Below, piece by piece: positions 32,369-39,182 of a DNA stretch of 39,182 nucleotides. Each line of letters starts with the position of its first letter. The first letter of the stretch is position 1. Below the pieces are notes generated by a model. That model was not told the origin of the DNA and did no database searches. It saw only the letters and a program-made list of their open reading frames with translations. The position numbers and the translations under genes were made by a program. Source of the DNA: an uncultured Vampirovibrio sp. (lineage in GTDB: Bacteria; Cyanobacteriota; Vampirovibrionia; Gastranaerophilales; Gastranaerophilaceae); NCBI GenBank assembly GCA_910577395.1, contig CAJTLG010000015.1:1-39182 (forward strand). Direction: 5' to 3'.

Positions 32369-33523
32369 TTATCTTATATTTCGCATGTAGGTCTCAATAC
32401 GTTCAATTTTATGTGCATTTTTTCTTTCACCATCTTTTTTAAGAGCCTTTATAGCATTATTTAAATCTGATTTTGCCCCGGTACCGTCCTTAAGATATAT
32501 TTTAGTATAAGCAAGCGCCTCCCAATAAGTTGCCCTGTTTGGATAAGCACGAACAGATTTTTCAAAGGCAGCTTTAGCTTCTGTAAATTTACCCTCTTTA
32601 TAATAGGTGCTGCCAAGCAGATAAAATATTTCACCCTGCGGAGAGATTTTTGCAGCGCTTTCATATGTTTGTGCCGCCATATTGTATTGTTTAAACTCGG
32701 TTAAAATAATACCTTTCAAAAGATAAGAAGGCAAATAGCTGCTATTTTTTACAATTGAATAATTAAGCGCTTCAAGTGCTTTATTTTTATTGCCAAGTTC
32801 GTAATACGCCGCACCCATATTATAGTATTCTTTATATATATTTGGCACATTGCCCTTGATATTGGCAGCAGTTTTTGTAAGAGTATTATAACAACTTGTC
32901 TTTGTTGTGCAAATTCTGCTTTTTTGATTAATTATATTTTTGTATTCAATATACTGGGAAACTTTTAAATATACAAAAAAAGAGGTAAAAAGCAGGCCAA
33001 ATATAACAAATGAAACGAATGGCACTCTTAAGCTTTGTTCTTTTAATACGCTTTGCGCAAAATTTTCATCAATTGCATCAGACAGGATTTCCGGACTATT
33101 TTTAACATATTTATTATTTAAAACCTTACAAGTAAAATAATCCAAATTGGCAAAAGCAGCTGCATAAAAATGTACCAAAATACAGGTAAGCAAGATAAGC
33201 GAATTAAATGTTGAGTACGAATAGTATATTATGCCACACTCTATTAACATTAAAATAATTGCCTTTGGAAATATGAATTTTGCAATATAATATAGAGGGC
33301 CAAAAACAAGCGCGAAGAAATTAAACTTGGTAAAAAATTTAAATCTGTCTTCTGCGCTCAATGCCATTATATTTTGACCGTAACGCCAAAAATGAACATC
33401 ATTAGCTTTTCCCTGATAAAAATTATGATAATAAGAAACTTGAATTTTCTTAAAAACTCTCTTCCAGCCGTTGCTAATATCCAGTGAATCGATAACATTA
33501 TAAATATTCCGGAAACTTCGCAT
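32369..33523 (-). CDS. Membrane protein with DUF2628-like N-terminus and TPR C-terminus
   Basis: The 384-residue protein has an N-terminal cytosolic stretch, two or three membrane helices around FFALVFGPLYYIAKFIFPKA (DUF2628-like pattern) and SLILLTCILVHFYAAAFA, and a further helix (VPFVSFVIFGLLFTSFFVYL). About five tetratricopeptide repeats follow (YYNMGAAYYELGNKNKALEA, ATYWEALAYTKIYLKDGTGA). The TPRs probably face the periplasm or cytosol as a docking platform. GAGG precedes the ATG. It lies 19 bp downstream of the histidine kinase, so the two are likely co-transcribed. Confidence 0.75.
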   Translation of the reverse strand: MRSFRNIYNVIDSLDISNGWKRVFKKIQVSYYHNFYQGKANDVHFWRYGQNIMALSAEDRFKFFTKFNFFALVFGPLYYIAKFIFPKAIILMLIECGIIYYSYSTFNSLILLTCILVHFYAAAFANLDYFTCKVLNNKYVKNSPEILSDAIDENFAQSVLKEQSLRVPFVSFVIFGLLFTSFFVYLKVSQYIEYKNIINQKSRICTTKTSCYNTLTKTAANIKGNVPNIYKEYYNMGAAYYELGNKNKALEALNYSIVKNSSYLPSYLLKGIILTEFKQYNMAAQTYESAAKISPQGEIFYLLGSTYYKEGKFTEAKAAFEKSVRAYPNRATYWEALAYTKIYLKDGTGAKSDLNNAIKALKKDGERKNAHKIERIETYMRNIR

Positions 33524-33542
33524 ACTGTCTATCCTCTATTCT

Positions 33543-34826
33543 TTATAACCTTTTTTGTTTCAATTTTACCACAAAAGTTGAGCCAAGACCCGGAGTTGAT
33601 ACAACAAAAATTTTACCCTTATGCAGTCTTACATATTCTTTAGTTATAGCAAGCCCAAGACCGGTAGATGTATTTGTTTTTGTATAGATATTATCAATCT
33701 GTGTAAATTTTTTAAAAATAAAATTGTGATATTTTTTATCTATACCAATACCGAAATCTTCAACTTCCAATATAAAATATTCCCCCTCAAAGTAAGTTCT
33801 AACCAAAATATTACTTTTTTGGGCGGAAAATTTTATTGCATTACCAATTAAATTAAAAAGTATTTGCTGAAATTTTTGATAGTCTGCTTTTATATTTTGA
33901 ACGCAAGTGTTGTCATATTTAATTTCAATTTCTTTTGCATTAAGTAGTGGTTTCAATATGTTGATAACTTCTTGTACTGCAATATGTGTATCAAATTCAC
34001 TCAAATTAAGTTTCATTGAACCGGATTCTATTTTAGAAAAATCTAGCAGACTGTTAATTAATCCCAATAAATGAACGGAGGACAGATTTATGTCTTTGAC
34101 ATATTCAAGTTGTTTTTTATTTAATTTACCAACTATTTGATTGGCAAGAACTTCTGAAAACCCTATTATCGCATTCAGTGGTGTCCGGAGTTCATGGGAA
34201 ACATTTGCAAGAAAACTTGTTTTTACACTATCAGCCTGAATAAGTTTTTTATTTTGCTTTTCTATTGTTTTTAAAGCTGTTTCTTTATCAGTTATGGCTT
34301 CCTGTAGAATGGAAAGCTGTGTTTTATAAACTTTGTTTAGTTCGTAATCTTTAATTATATACGAATAAGCGCTTAAATAAGCATTTACTGTGGCAATTTC
34401 ATCGTTACTGAACGGTGTTTTCCGCATAAGAAACAAAAATCCGAATAATGATTTTTTAATCCCAAGTTTTGAAAATAAAAAATGTATATTTTTTGTACTA
34501 AAATTTTTAACAAAAAAATCAGCAATATCAGAGTGCTGCGCATAAAATGTCTTTTTTCTCTTGGAATTTATAAAATTTAAAATATTATCAGTTTCATTGA
34601 AATCAAATAATTCCGTATTAACAGCCGAAGTATTTTTAAAATTCAAAAAGGCCTTTTGGACAAAAGTTGTATCATCTAAAAAGTATACACCGCCGAATAA
34701 AAAATTTATTTCCCGAGAAAGATTGGTTAATATATTGTGATAAAATTCCTTTTCGCTCAAATGGGTATAATTATCCGATTCAAGCACATTAGAAATACTA
34801 TCCAAAACCTTATAATTGATACCCAT
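33543..34826 (-). CDS. Soluble GAF-like sensor histidine kinase
   Basis: The 427-residue protein lacks signal peptide and membrane helices. An N-terminal GAF-like sensor (about 1-165) and a short coiled coil lead to the kinase core: H-box SFLANVSHELRTPLNAIIGF (His211), N-box NLIGNAIKFS, G1 DFGIGIDKKY, F-box FKKFTQID and G2 GLGLAITKEY. It should autophosphorylate in the cytosol in response to an internal signal. No receiver-domain partner is in the window; the gene upstream is a winged helix without one. TATAAT ends six bases before the ATG and there is no Shine-Dalgarno, so it can be made from a leaderless mRNA besides reading-through from upstream. Confidence 0.9.
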   Translation of the reverse strand: MGINYKVLDSISNVLESDNYTHLSEKEFYHNILTNLSREINFLFGGVYFLDDTTFVQKAFLNFKNTSAVNTELFDFNETDNILNFINSKRKKTFYAQHSDIADFFVKNFSTKNIHFLFSKLGIKKSLFGFLFLMRKTPFSNDEIATVNAYLSAYSYIIKDYELNKVYKTQLSILQEAITDKETALKTIEKQNKKLIQADSVKTSFLANVSHELRTPLNAIIGFSEVLANQIVGKLNKKQLEYVKDINLSSVHLLGLINSLLDFSKIESGSMKLNLSEFDTHIAVQEVINILKPLLNAKEIEIKYDNTCVQNIKADYQKFQQILFNLIGNAIKFSAQKSNILVRTYFEGEYFILEVEDFGIGIDKKYHNFIFKKFTQIDNIYTKTNTSTGLGLAITKEYVRLHKGKIFVVSTPGLGSTFVVKLKQKRL

Positions 34827-34832
34827 TTATGA

Positions 34833-34862
34833 ATTATAAAATACAATATTTAGTCATGGCAA
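34833..34862 (-). promoter_or_regulatory. Promoter of the histidine kinase gene (leaderless)
   Basis: Minus-strand TTGCCA (34862-34857), an 18-bp spacer and TATAAT (34838-34833), six bases before the ATG at 34826. It lies in the 37-bp gap after the winged-helix gene. Confidence 0.65.
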
Positions 34863-34863
34863 A

Positions 34864-35370
34864 TTATATAGTTAATTTATAACCGCCTTTAACGGCATTT
34901 TGAAGTATATCTTCCGAAATTTTAGCTCTCAAATTTTTAATATATTTATATACATAATCCGTTGGCAAATCAAGAATTTTAGCTAAATCTTTTGCATAAA
35001 CAATTTTATCGGTATTAGAAAGAAAATAATCAAGAACAACCTGTTCTCTTTGAGTAAGGGGTTTTTTAAATGTAAATTGCTTTTTATCAATTTCATTTTT
35101 TTGCTCTTGCACAAGATTATTTTGCAGATTTATAACCTTTTTTGCAGCTGCAGAAACAACACCTTTAGGGGCGGGATTGATAATTTTAGATGAAAAGGTT
35201 TTTACATTTTCGTTCTTCTTGCTGTCAGATAAAACTATATCAATAATATCACGTGTTTGTTTTTCTTCTTTTAATACTTTTCCGAGTCTTTTAGCGTACT
35301 CTTCAAGCGTAATCTTCTCCAGTGAACTTCTCCATTGTTTAATCTCTTCTTTGCTTAAGTATTCACTCAT
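34864..35370 (-). CDS. Receiver-less OmpR/PhoB-type winged-helix protein
   Basis: The 168-residue protein has a charged helical N-terminus (about 1-100) without the Asp/Lys residues of a receiver domain. Its C-terminal domain (about 103-168) follows the OmpR/PhoB winged-helix layout: LTQREQVVLDYFLS, AKDLAKILDLPTDYVYKYIKNLRAKI (recognition helix) and the wing signature GGYKLTI. It probably binds DNA but cannot accept phosphate in the classical way, so partner or ligand control through the N-terminus is likely. AAAGGGG is nine bases before the ATG. The gene is directly upstream of the histidine kinase on the same strand. Confidence 0.7.
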   Translation of the reverse strand: MSEYLSKEEIKQWRSSLEKITLEEYAKRLGKVLKEEKQTRDIIDIVLSDSKKNENVKTFSSKIINPAPKGVVSAAAKKVINLQNNLVQEQKNEIDKKQFTFKKPLTQREQVVLDYFLSNTDKIVYAKDLAKILDLPTDYVYKYIKNLRAKISEDILQNAVKGGYKLTI

Positions 35371-35415
35371 TGAACTTCCCCTTTAAGATTTTATCTTCCG
35401 TCCTTTATATCTTTA

Positions 35416-35424
35416 CTTATACCA
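35416..35424 (-). promoter_or_regulatory. Extended -10 promoter of the winged-helix gene
   Basis: Minus-strand TG-G-TATAAG (35424-35416), about 46 bases before the ATG. No clear -35. Confidence 0.45.
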
Positions 35425-35496
35425 TAAGGATAGTTTGAAAATCTCGAAATATTTAGTAAAGTAAAATTTTATTTATTTTATTTAAGATGTATTGAC

Positions 35497-35535
35497 AATT
35501 AAAAATGAGCCTTATAAAAACACAAGGCTCATTTT
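35497..35535 (-). terminator. Rho-independent terminator of fba
   Basis: A perfect 12-bp stem AAAATGAGCCTT/AAGGCTCATTTT (35502-35513 with 35524-35535), followed on the minus strand by TTTTTAATT. Confidence 0.85.
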
Positions 35536-35560
35536 AGGTTTTCTTTATGCAATTCAATAA

Positions 35561-36517
35561 TTAATCGTCTGCATGTCCTGCTGTGCCAAGAACATCTTTC
35601 ATTTTATGAATAACCATTTCTTTAACAGCAGTTCTGCCCGGACCCATATATTCTCTCGGGTCAAATTTTTCAGGATGTTCAACAAAGAACTCGCGAATAG
35701 TTGATGTCATAGCAAGTCTTAAATCGGTATCAATGTTAATCTTTGCCACACCATGTTTAGATGCATAATTTAACATATCCTCAGGCACACCCTGTGCGTT
35801 AGGCAGCTTACCGCCAAATTTATTACATTTAGCAACAAAGTCTTGAGGTACTGAAGAAGAACCGTGTAATACAAGCGGATAATCAGGAAAGCCTGCTTCA
35901 GCTAATGCATTTTTAATTTCTTCCAGACGTTTAAAGTCAAGTTTTGCTTCACCTGCAAATTTGTAAGCACCGTGAGATGTACCAATAGCAACAGCTAAAG
36001 AATCGCAACCGGTTTCCTTAACAAATCTTACAGCTTCAGCGGGGTCTGTATAAGTTGAATCTGCAGCAGAAACCTTAACATCATCTTCAACACCTGCTAA
36101 TTTACCAAGTTCAGCCTCAACCGAAACACCTCTTTCATGGGCGTATTCAACAACTTTTTTAGTTAAAGCGATATTTTCTTCAAGAGGAAATCTGCTGCCA
36201 TCAATCATAACGGAAGAAAAACCGCCATCGATACAAGCTTTGCAAATTTCAAAATCAGCACCGTGGTCAAGGTGAAGTGCTATTGGAACTGTAGTAGTGG
36301 CAAGAGCAGCCTCAACTAATTTAATAAGATATGTTTGATTAGCATATTTTCTGGCACCTGCAGAAACCTGAAGGATAATTGGTGACCTGGTTTCTTCAGC
36401 AGCCTCAGCAATACCTTGAAGAATTTCCATATTGTTAACATTGTATGCACCAATAGCATACTTGCCGGCTAAAGCTTTTTTAAACATTTCGCCGGTTCCA
36501 ACTAATTTTCTTTCCAT
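35561..36517 (-). CDS. fba: Class II fructose-bisphosphate aldolase
   Basis: The 318-residue protein matches class II (zinc) aldolases: AYNVNNMEILQGIAEAA, the zinc/catalytic segment HLDHGADFE, GSRFPLEENIALTKKVVEYA, the Glu in VEAELG, IGTSHGAYKF (zinc His) and VLHGSSSVP (zinc His and phosphate site). INIDTDLRLAM binds the substrate phosphate. It cleaves fructose 1,6-bisphosphate in glycolysis and runs in reverse in gluconeogenesis, in the cytosol. AGGAG lies before the ATG and a strong terminator follows, so it is monocistronic. The 232-bp gap upstream holds the promoter of the divergent gene and no further ORF of note. Confidence 0.96.
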   Translation of the reverse strand: MERKLVGTGEMFKKALAGKYAIGAYNVNNMEILQGIAEAAEETRSPIILQVSAGARKYANQTYLIKLVEAALATTTVPIALHLDHGADFEICKACIDGGFSSVMIDGSRFPLEENIALTKKVVEYAHERGVSVEAELGKLAGVEDDVKVSAADSTYTDPAEAVRFVKETGCDSLAVAIGTSHGAYKFAGEAKLDFKRLEEIKNALAEAGFPDYPLVLHGSSSVPQDFVAKCNKFGGKLPNAQGVPEDMLNYASKHGVAKINIDTDLRLAMTSTIREFFVEHPEKFDPREYMGPGRTAVKEMVIHKMKDVLGTAGHADD

Positions 36518-36689
36518 AAAATAACTCCTAAATTAAGTCGTATCAAAATAAAATGTATAACAAAATAAAAGATAAAACAAGAAACAGCTATTGGCAGAAT
36601 GTAAATTTTTGTAAAAAATACATCAAAAATACTAAAGAATATATTTTATAAAACGATAACCAAAATATAGTTTTTGGGAATGTTGGGTA

Positions 36690-36707
36690 AAATTGTCCAC
36701 ACAATTT
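36690..36707. promoter_or_regulatory. Perfect inverted repeat at the 36750 promoter
   Basis: AAATTGT/ACAATTT arms of 7 bp around CCAC, overlapping the proposed -35 of the downstream gene. This is a plausible operator. Confidence 0.45.
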
Positions 36708-36734
36708 CTGATAAAAAGTTTTATTAGGTAAAAT
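36706..36734 (+). promoter_or_regulatory. Promoter of the large acidic repeat protein
   Basis: TTCTGA at 36706-36711, a 17-bp spacer and TAAAAT at 36729-36734. AAGGAG follows at 36737-36742. Confidence 0.45.
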
Positions 36735-36749
36735 ATAAGGAGTGACAAA

Positions 36750-39182
36750 ATGAACGATGGTATCAAAATAACAGGAAATTGGGATTTTGACAGCAAACAA
36801 AATGTTGACAAAACAGACTACAAAAGTGAGGGCCTAAAGGCAGGCAACAATAAATTGCTTAAAGACGTTAATTTCCTTGACGGAATTGATGCAAAAGAGG
36901 CCGAAAATATTATGATGGCCTTTGAAGATGACGGCTTGGTTGATTTTGATGACTTTAATATTGATGACAAAGATATTAAACAATTTTTATCAAACCGTGG
37001 AATAAAAAATGTAACCGATAAACAGGTTGAAAATATGAAATCCGTAGTTGACACCATAGTGTCAACCTACCAAGAGGAAAATACCGTTTCAGGCACAAAA
37101 GAAAACTATAAGGAAGTAAATGATATCTATCTTACCTCTACCACTAAGGATGTGACAATTGAGCCTAATAAATTTATTGAAGGCCAAGTGCATACAGTGA
37201 CATTAATGGATAAAAAAGACGGCGTAACACTAGATGATTTTATTAATGAAGCATATGATTTTAATAAAATATTGGGTGAAGATGCCGATAAAGTGGATTT
37301 AGACGGTATAAAACACAATTTGGTTGATGAATATATGCAATCTAATCCTGAACTTGCGGACAGAGTTTTAGATTTATATAACGAAGATAAACCCGCTGAT
37401 AAACAAGTAAAAAATATCAAAGATTTAACATACGACCAAATAACCAGCTTAAACCTATATAGTGATGATATTACCGGTACAAAGCCATTTAAAATTATTG
37501 CACCTAAATTTGATTTACCGGTACCAAAAACCGGCAGCAGCAAAATAGCAGATACAGAGGTTATTCAAACACAATATTCAACCGAAAAACCGAATACTGA
37601 GGTTAATATTGTGTCTAACCTTGACCCTGATGCAAGATTTGTAGAAAACAGATACGAAAATGTTGAAGATGCAATTGCAGATATGTATGGCTTGGATAAA
37701 AAAGATAAAAATTATCAAAATGCCATAAATACAATTGCTTTCCAGGTAGCAAACGACCCTGAAAATAAAGAAAAAATTGAAGAATACATTAATAAAAAAG
37801 GTTCCGGTAAGGGTTTTGAAACGCTTGATGATAATGCAAGAGTCGAAGCATTGCTTGAAATGAAAACTGCTATGGGTCTAAAATTACCCGATAATGTGCT
37901 TGAAAATGATATCAAATTTAAGGGTAATTACACCTATAAACAAGGTGAAGAAACTTATCAGCTTTCATTGCGTTCTTCTGCCGAAGGCAAGGAATTGAGC
38001 GATTTTGCCTTACCTGCTACTGCGGATAAAACCGACATACATTCTCTTGAAGATATATTAAAATATGCATATGACCCAAGAACCGGTGATGTATTAAAAG
38101 GCTTAGATGAAGACGGTAACGAAGTTCTAAATATTAAAGACCAGGCATCACAAGGTTTGGCTGATGCATATATGTTAAACAGCATTAAGGATAACAATGA
38201 TATTTACGCCGCCATGCAAGAAATTAACGGCGAACTGGAATTGTTCGGTTGCTATGAAATTGATGAAAAAGCACTTAAATTAGATAAGCCTATAAGTGAA
38301 ATGCTTGCCGATGCTAAGGATGACGGCAAATCACTTGAGGATGCCGCAAAGTATGTGCGCAACCAACTGCTTAAAAAGACAAACGGCTCCGTTGATGATT
38401 TTCTTGAAAAATATGGCAAGGTTGATTTAGATAAAGCAAAAGACATTGAATTATATGATAAAAAAGGCAATGTACGCTTTAAAGATGCAAACGGTAATCC
38501 TGTCACTTATAAAGTTTCTGAAACGTATGTAAGATTTGGTACAGCAGCTTATAAAGAAAATAAGAAGAAAACTACAACTGTAAATACTGGCACTCCTTCT
38601 AATACAGGCGTTCCCACCGGCACGGGCATACCGACTAGTACTGGCACCCCTACCAGCACAGGTATACCTACAGGAACAGGTGTTCCCACCGGCACAGGCA
38701 CCGGTCCTACACCTACGGGAACAAAGCCTCCAACAGAAACAGGTACAAACCCTCCTCCTACAACTACAAATACTATGCCTCCAATTCCTCCAACCAACAC
38801 AGGCACAGGTGTTCCCACAAGCAATCCTAATCCCACCGTTCCTACAGAACAACCTACAAGTGAGCCCACACCGCCAACAAGCACAGGTGAACCAACAGGC
38901 GGCACAGGCGAGGTACCAGGTAGCGGCACATGTGAAACAGGTGCAGCAGGCGGTAATGATGAAGGCAACGATAGTGTAAGTACTGGAGTAAGTACCGGCA
39001 CTGGAACTGGAAACTCAGAATCGGATGATGGCGGCAATGATGCCCCTCCTGCAGTAGATAATGGCGGCAATAATGATGCAGGCGGCGGTTCACCGGCAGC
39101 AGGTGACGCTAATGACGGTGTTGATGCAGGAGTAAGTGCAGGCGGCGGTCAGGTAAGTGATGACACTGCAAATGATACAGTT
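36750..39182 (+). CDS. Large acidic protein with Thr-Gly/Pro repeat tail (5' part; continues at window start)
   Basis: An open frame of 811 codons runs off the window end; joined through the 55-bp terminal repeat it becomes 859 residues ending at base 202. No signal peptide or membrane helix. Residues 1-600 are acidic and helical with EF-hand-like acidic stretches (FEDDGLVDFDDFNIDD near the start). Residues about 610-720 are a Thr/Gly/Pro low-complexity tract built on a PT(G/S)TG(V/I)-type unit, then Gly/Asn/Asp-rich sequence. It resembles secreted or surface-linked proteins of this lineage, but no export signal is seen. AAGGAG sits seven bases before the ATG. The protein shares acidic, EF-hand-like style with the 17824 gene product. 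Confidence 0.75.
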   Translation, partial: MNDGIKITGNWDFDSKQNVDKTDYKSEGLKAGNNKLLKDVNFLDGIDAKEAENIMMAFEDDGLVDFDDFNIDDKDIKQFLSNRGIKNVTDKQVENMKSVVDTIVSTYQEENTVSGTKENYKEVNDIYLTSTTKDVTIEPNKFIEGQVHTVTLMDKKDGVTLDDFINEAYDFNKILGEDADKVDLDGIKHNLVDEYMQSNPELADRVLDLYNEDKPADKQVKNIKDLTYDQITSLNLYSDDITGTKPFKIIAPKFDLPVPKTGSSKIADTEVIQTQYSTEKPNTEVNIVSNLDPDARFVENRYENVEDAIADMYGLDKKDKNYQNAINTIAFQVANDPENKEKIEEYINKKGSGKGFETLDDNARVEALLEMKTAMGLKLPDNVLENDIKFKGNYTYKQGEETYQLSLRSSAEGKELSDFALPATADKTDIHSLEDILKYAYDPRTGDVLKGLDEDGNEVLNIKDQASQGLADAYMLNSIKDNNDIYAAMQEINGELELFGCYEIDEKALKLDKPISEMLADAKDDGKSLEDAAKYVRNQLLKKTNGSVDDFLEKYGKVDLDKAKDIELYDKKGNVRFKDANGNPVTYKVSETYVRFGTAAYKENKKKTTTVNTGTPSNTGVPTGTGIPTSTGTPTSTGIPTGTGVPTGTGTGPTPTGTKPPTETGTNPPPTTTNTMPPIPPTNTGTGVPTSNPNPTVPTEQPTSEPTPPTSTGEPTGGTGEVPGSGTCETGAAGGNDEGNDSVSTGVSTGTGTGNSESDDGGNDAPPAVDNGGNNDAGGGSPAAGDANDGVDAGVSAGGGQVSDDTANDTV
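38575..38760 (+). repeat. Degenerate in-frame tandem repeat encoding PT-x-TG units
   Basis: Imperfect 18-24-base units of the type CC(C/T)ACC(G/A)GCAC(A/G)GGC encode Pro-Thr-Gly-Thr-Gly-Val/Ile. Such tracts commonly vary in copy number. Confidence 0.6.
39128..39182. repeat. 55-bp direct terminal repeat, right copy
   Basis: Identical to bases 1-55 and in the same reading frame of the split gene. Confidence 0.95.

Noticed and set aside
38549..39070. 173-residue minus-strand ORF rich in Val/Pro
   Set aside because: It is the antisense shadow of the Thr/Gly/Pro repeat tract; the plus frame has a Shine-Dalgarno, a promoter and continuity across the contig ends.
1..39182. Plasmid or phage interpretation of the apparent circle
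   Set aside because: No replication initiator, partition, mobilisation, integrase or structural phage gene is present, while essential chromosomal genes are.
1..39182. CRISPR array, insertion sequence or riboswitch
   Set aside because: No regularly spaced direct repeats, no transposase frame with terminal inverted repeats, and no recognisable riboswitch core or T-box before ilvC or valS were seen.

Overview
The window looks like chromosomal DNA of an AT-rich, anaerobic, Gram-negative bacterium. The best guess is the Gastranaerophilales/Melainabacteria (non-photosynthetic relatives of Cyanobacteria from animal guts). This lineage call is an inference from gene content and from several short lineage-restricted proteins with a polar N-terminus ending in an Asn-x-Ser-Phe-Gly-Asn-like motif; no rRNA marker is present. 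An outer membrane is implied by an MlaA domain and a TolC-family channel. Anaerobic metabolism is suggested by GGGtGRT with its Fe-S scaffold partner, an OadG-like subunit and radical-SAM enzymes.

Layout. 1-202 is the 3' end of a large Thr/Pro/Gly-rich protein gene whose 5' part lies at 36750-39182. The first and last 55 bases of the window are identical, so the contig closes on itself in frame. 199-2590 holds mnmA (minus), a small unknown gene, a uridine-kinase-like gene and tRNA-Gln. 2671-6727 holds an MlaA/alpha-beta-hydrolase fusion, tRNA-Leu(CAG), a YhcH-family gene and ilvC. 6846-8407 holds a DUF815 ATPase and an orphan OadG-like protein. 8404-12749 is a minus-strand block with a TPR glycosyltransferase, a 675-residue membrane protein with an internal duplication, and a small unknown protein. 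tRNA-Lys, a Cys-rich secreted protein and valS follow, then plus-strand tolC-like, EF-hand/coiled-coil and secreted NagZ-like genes. 20708-22425 (minus) is the GGGtGRT/Fe-S scaffold pair, followed by a divergent GH13-like barrel (minus) and an NhaC antiporter (plus). 25405-27472 has an unknown protein, tRNA-Leu(CAA) and gatB. 27622-30119 has two proteins sharing a signature N-terminus and HEAT-like C-termini. 30227-32367 is a radical-SAM operon. 32369-35370 (minus) is a regulatory cluster: receiver-less winged helix, soluble histidine kinase and TPR membrane protein. fba closes the window before the surface-protein-like gene.

Regulation. Well-formed sigma-70-type promoters, often with an extended TG-n -10 box, are easy to see. 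Seven genes have a -10 hexamer ending only 6-8 bases before the start codon and no Shine-Dalgarno sequence, which predicts leaderless mRNAs. Most other genes carry clear Shine-Dalgarno sequences, so two initiation modes seem to coexist.

No CRISPR array, insertion sequence, integrase, phage module, replication initiator or rRNA was seen. Housekeeping genes dominate, so the apparent circularity is more likely an assembly-graph effect, or a repeat shared by two loci, than a true plasmid. The most unusual items are the MlaA-hydrolase fusion, the recurrent leaderless promoter layout, the MnmA lacking its second catalytic cysteine, the receiver-less regulator next to a kinase, and the twin N-terminal-signature proteins.
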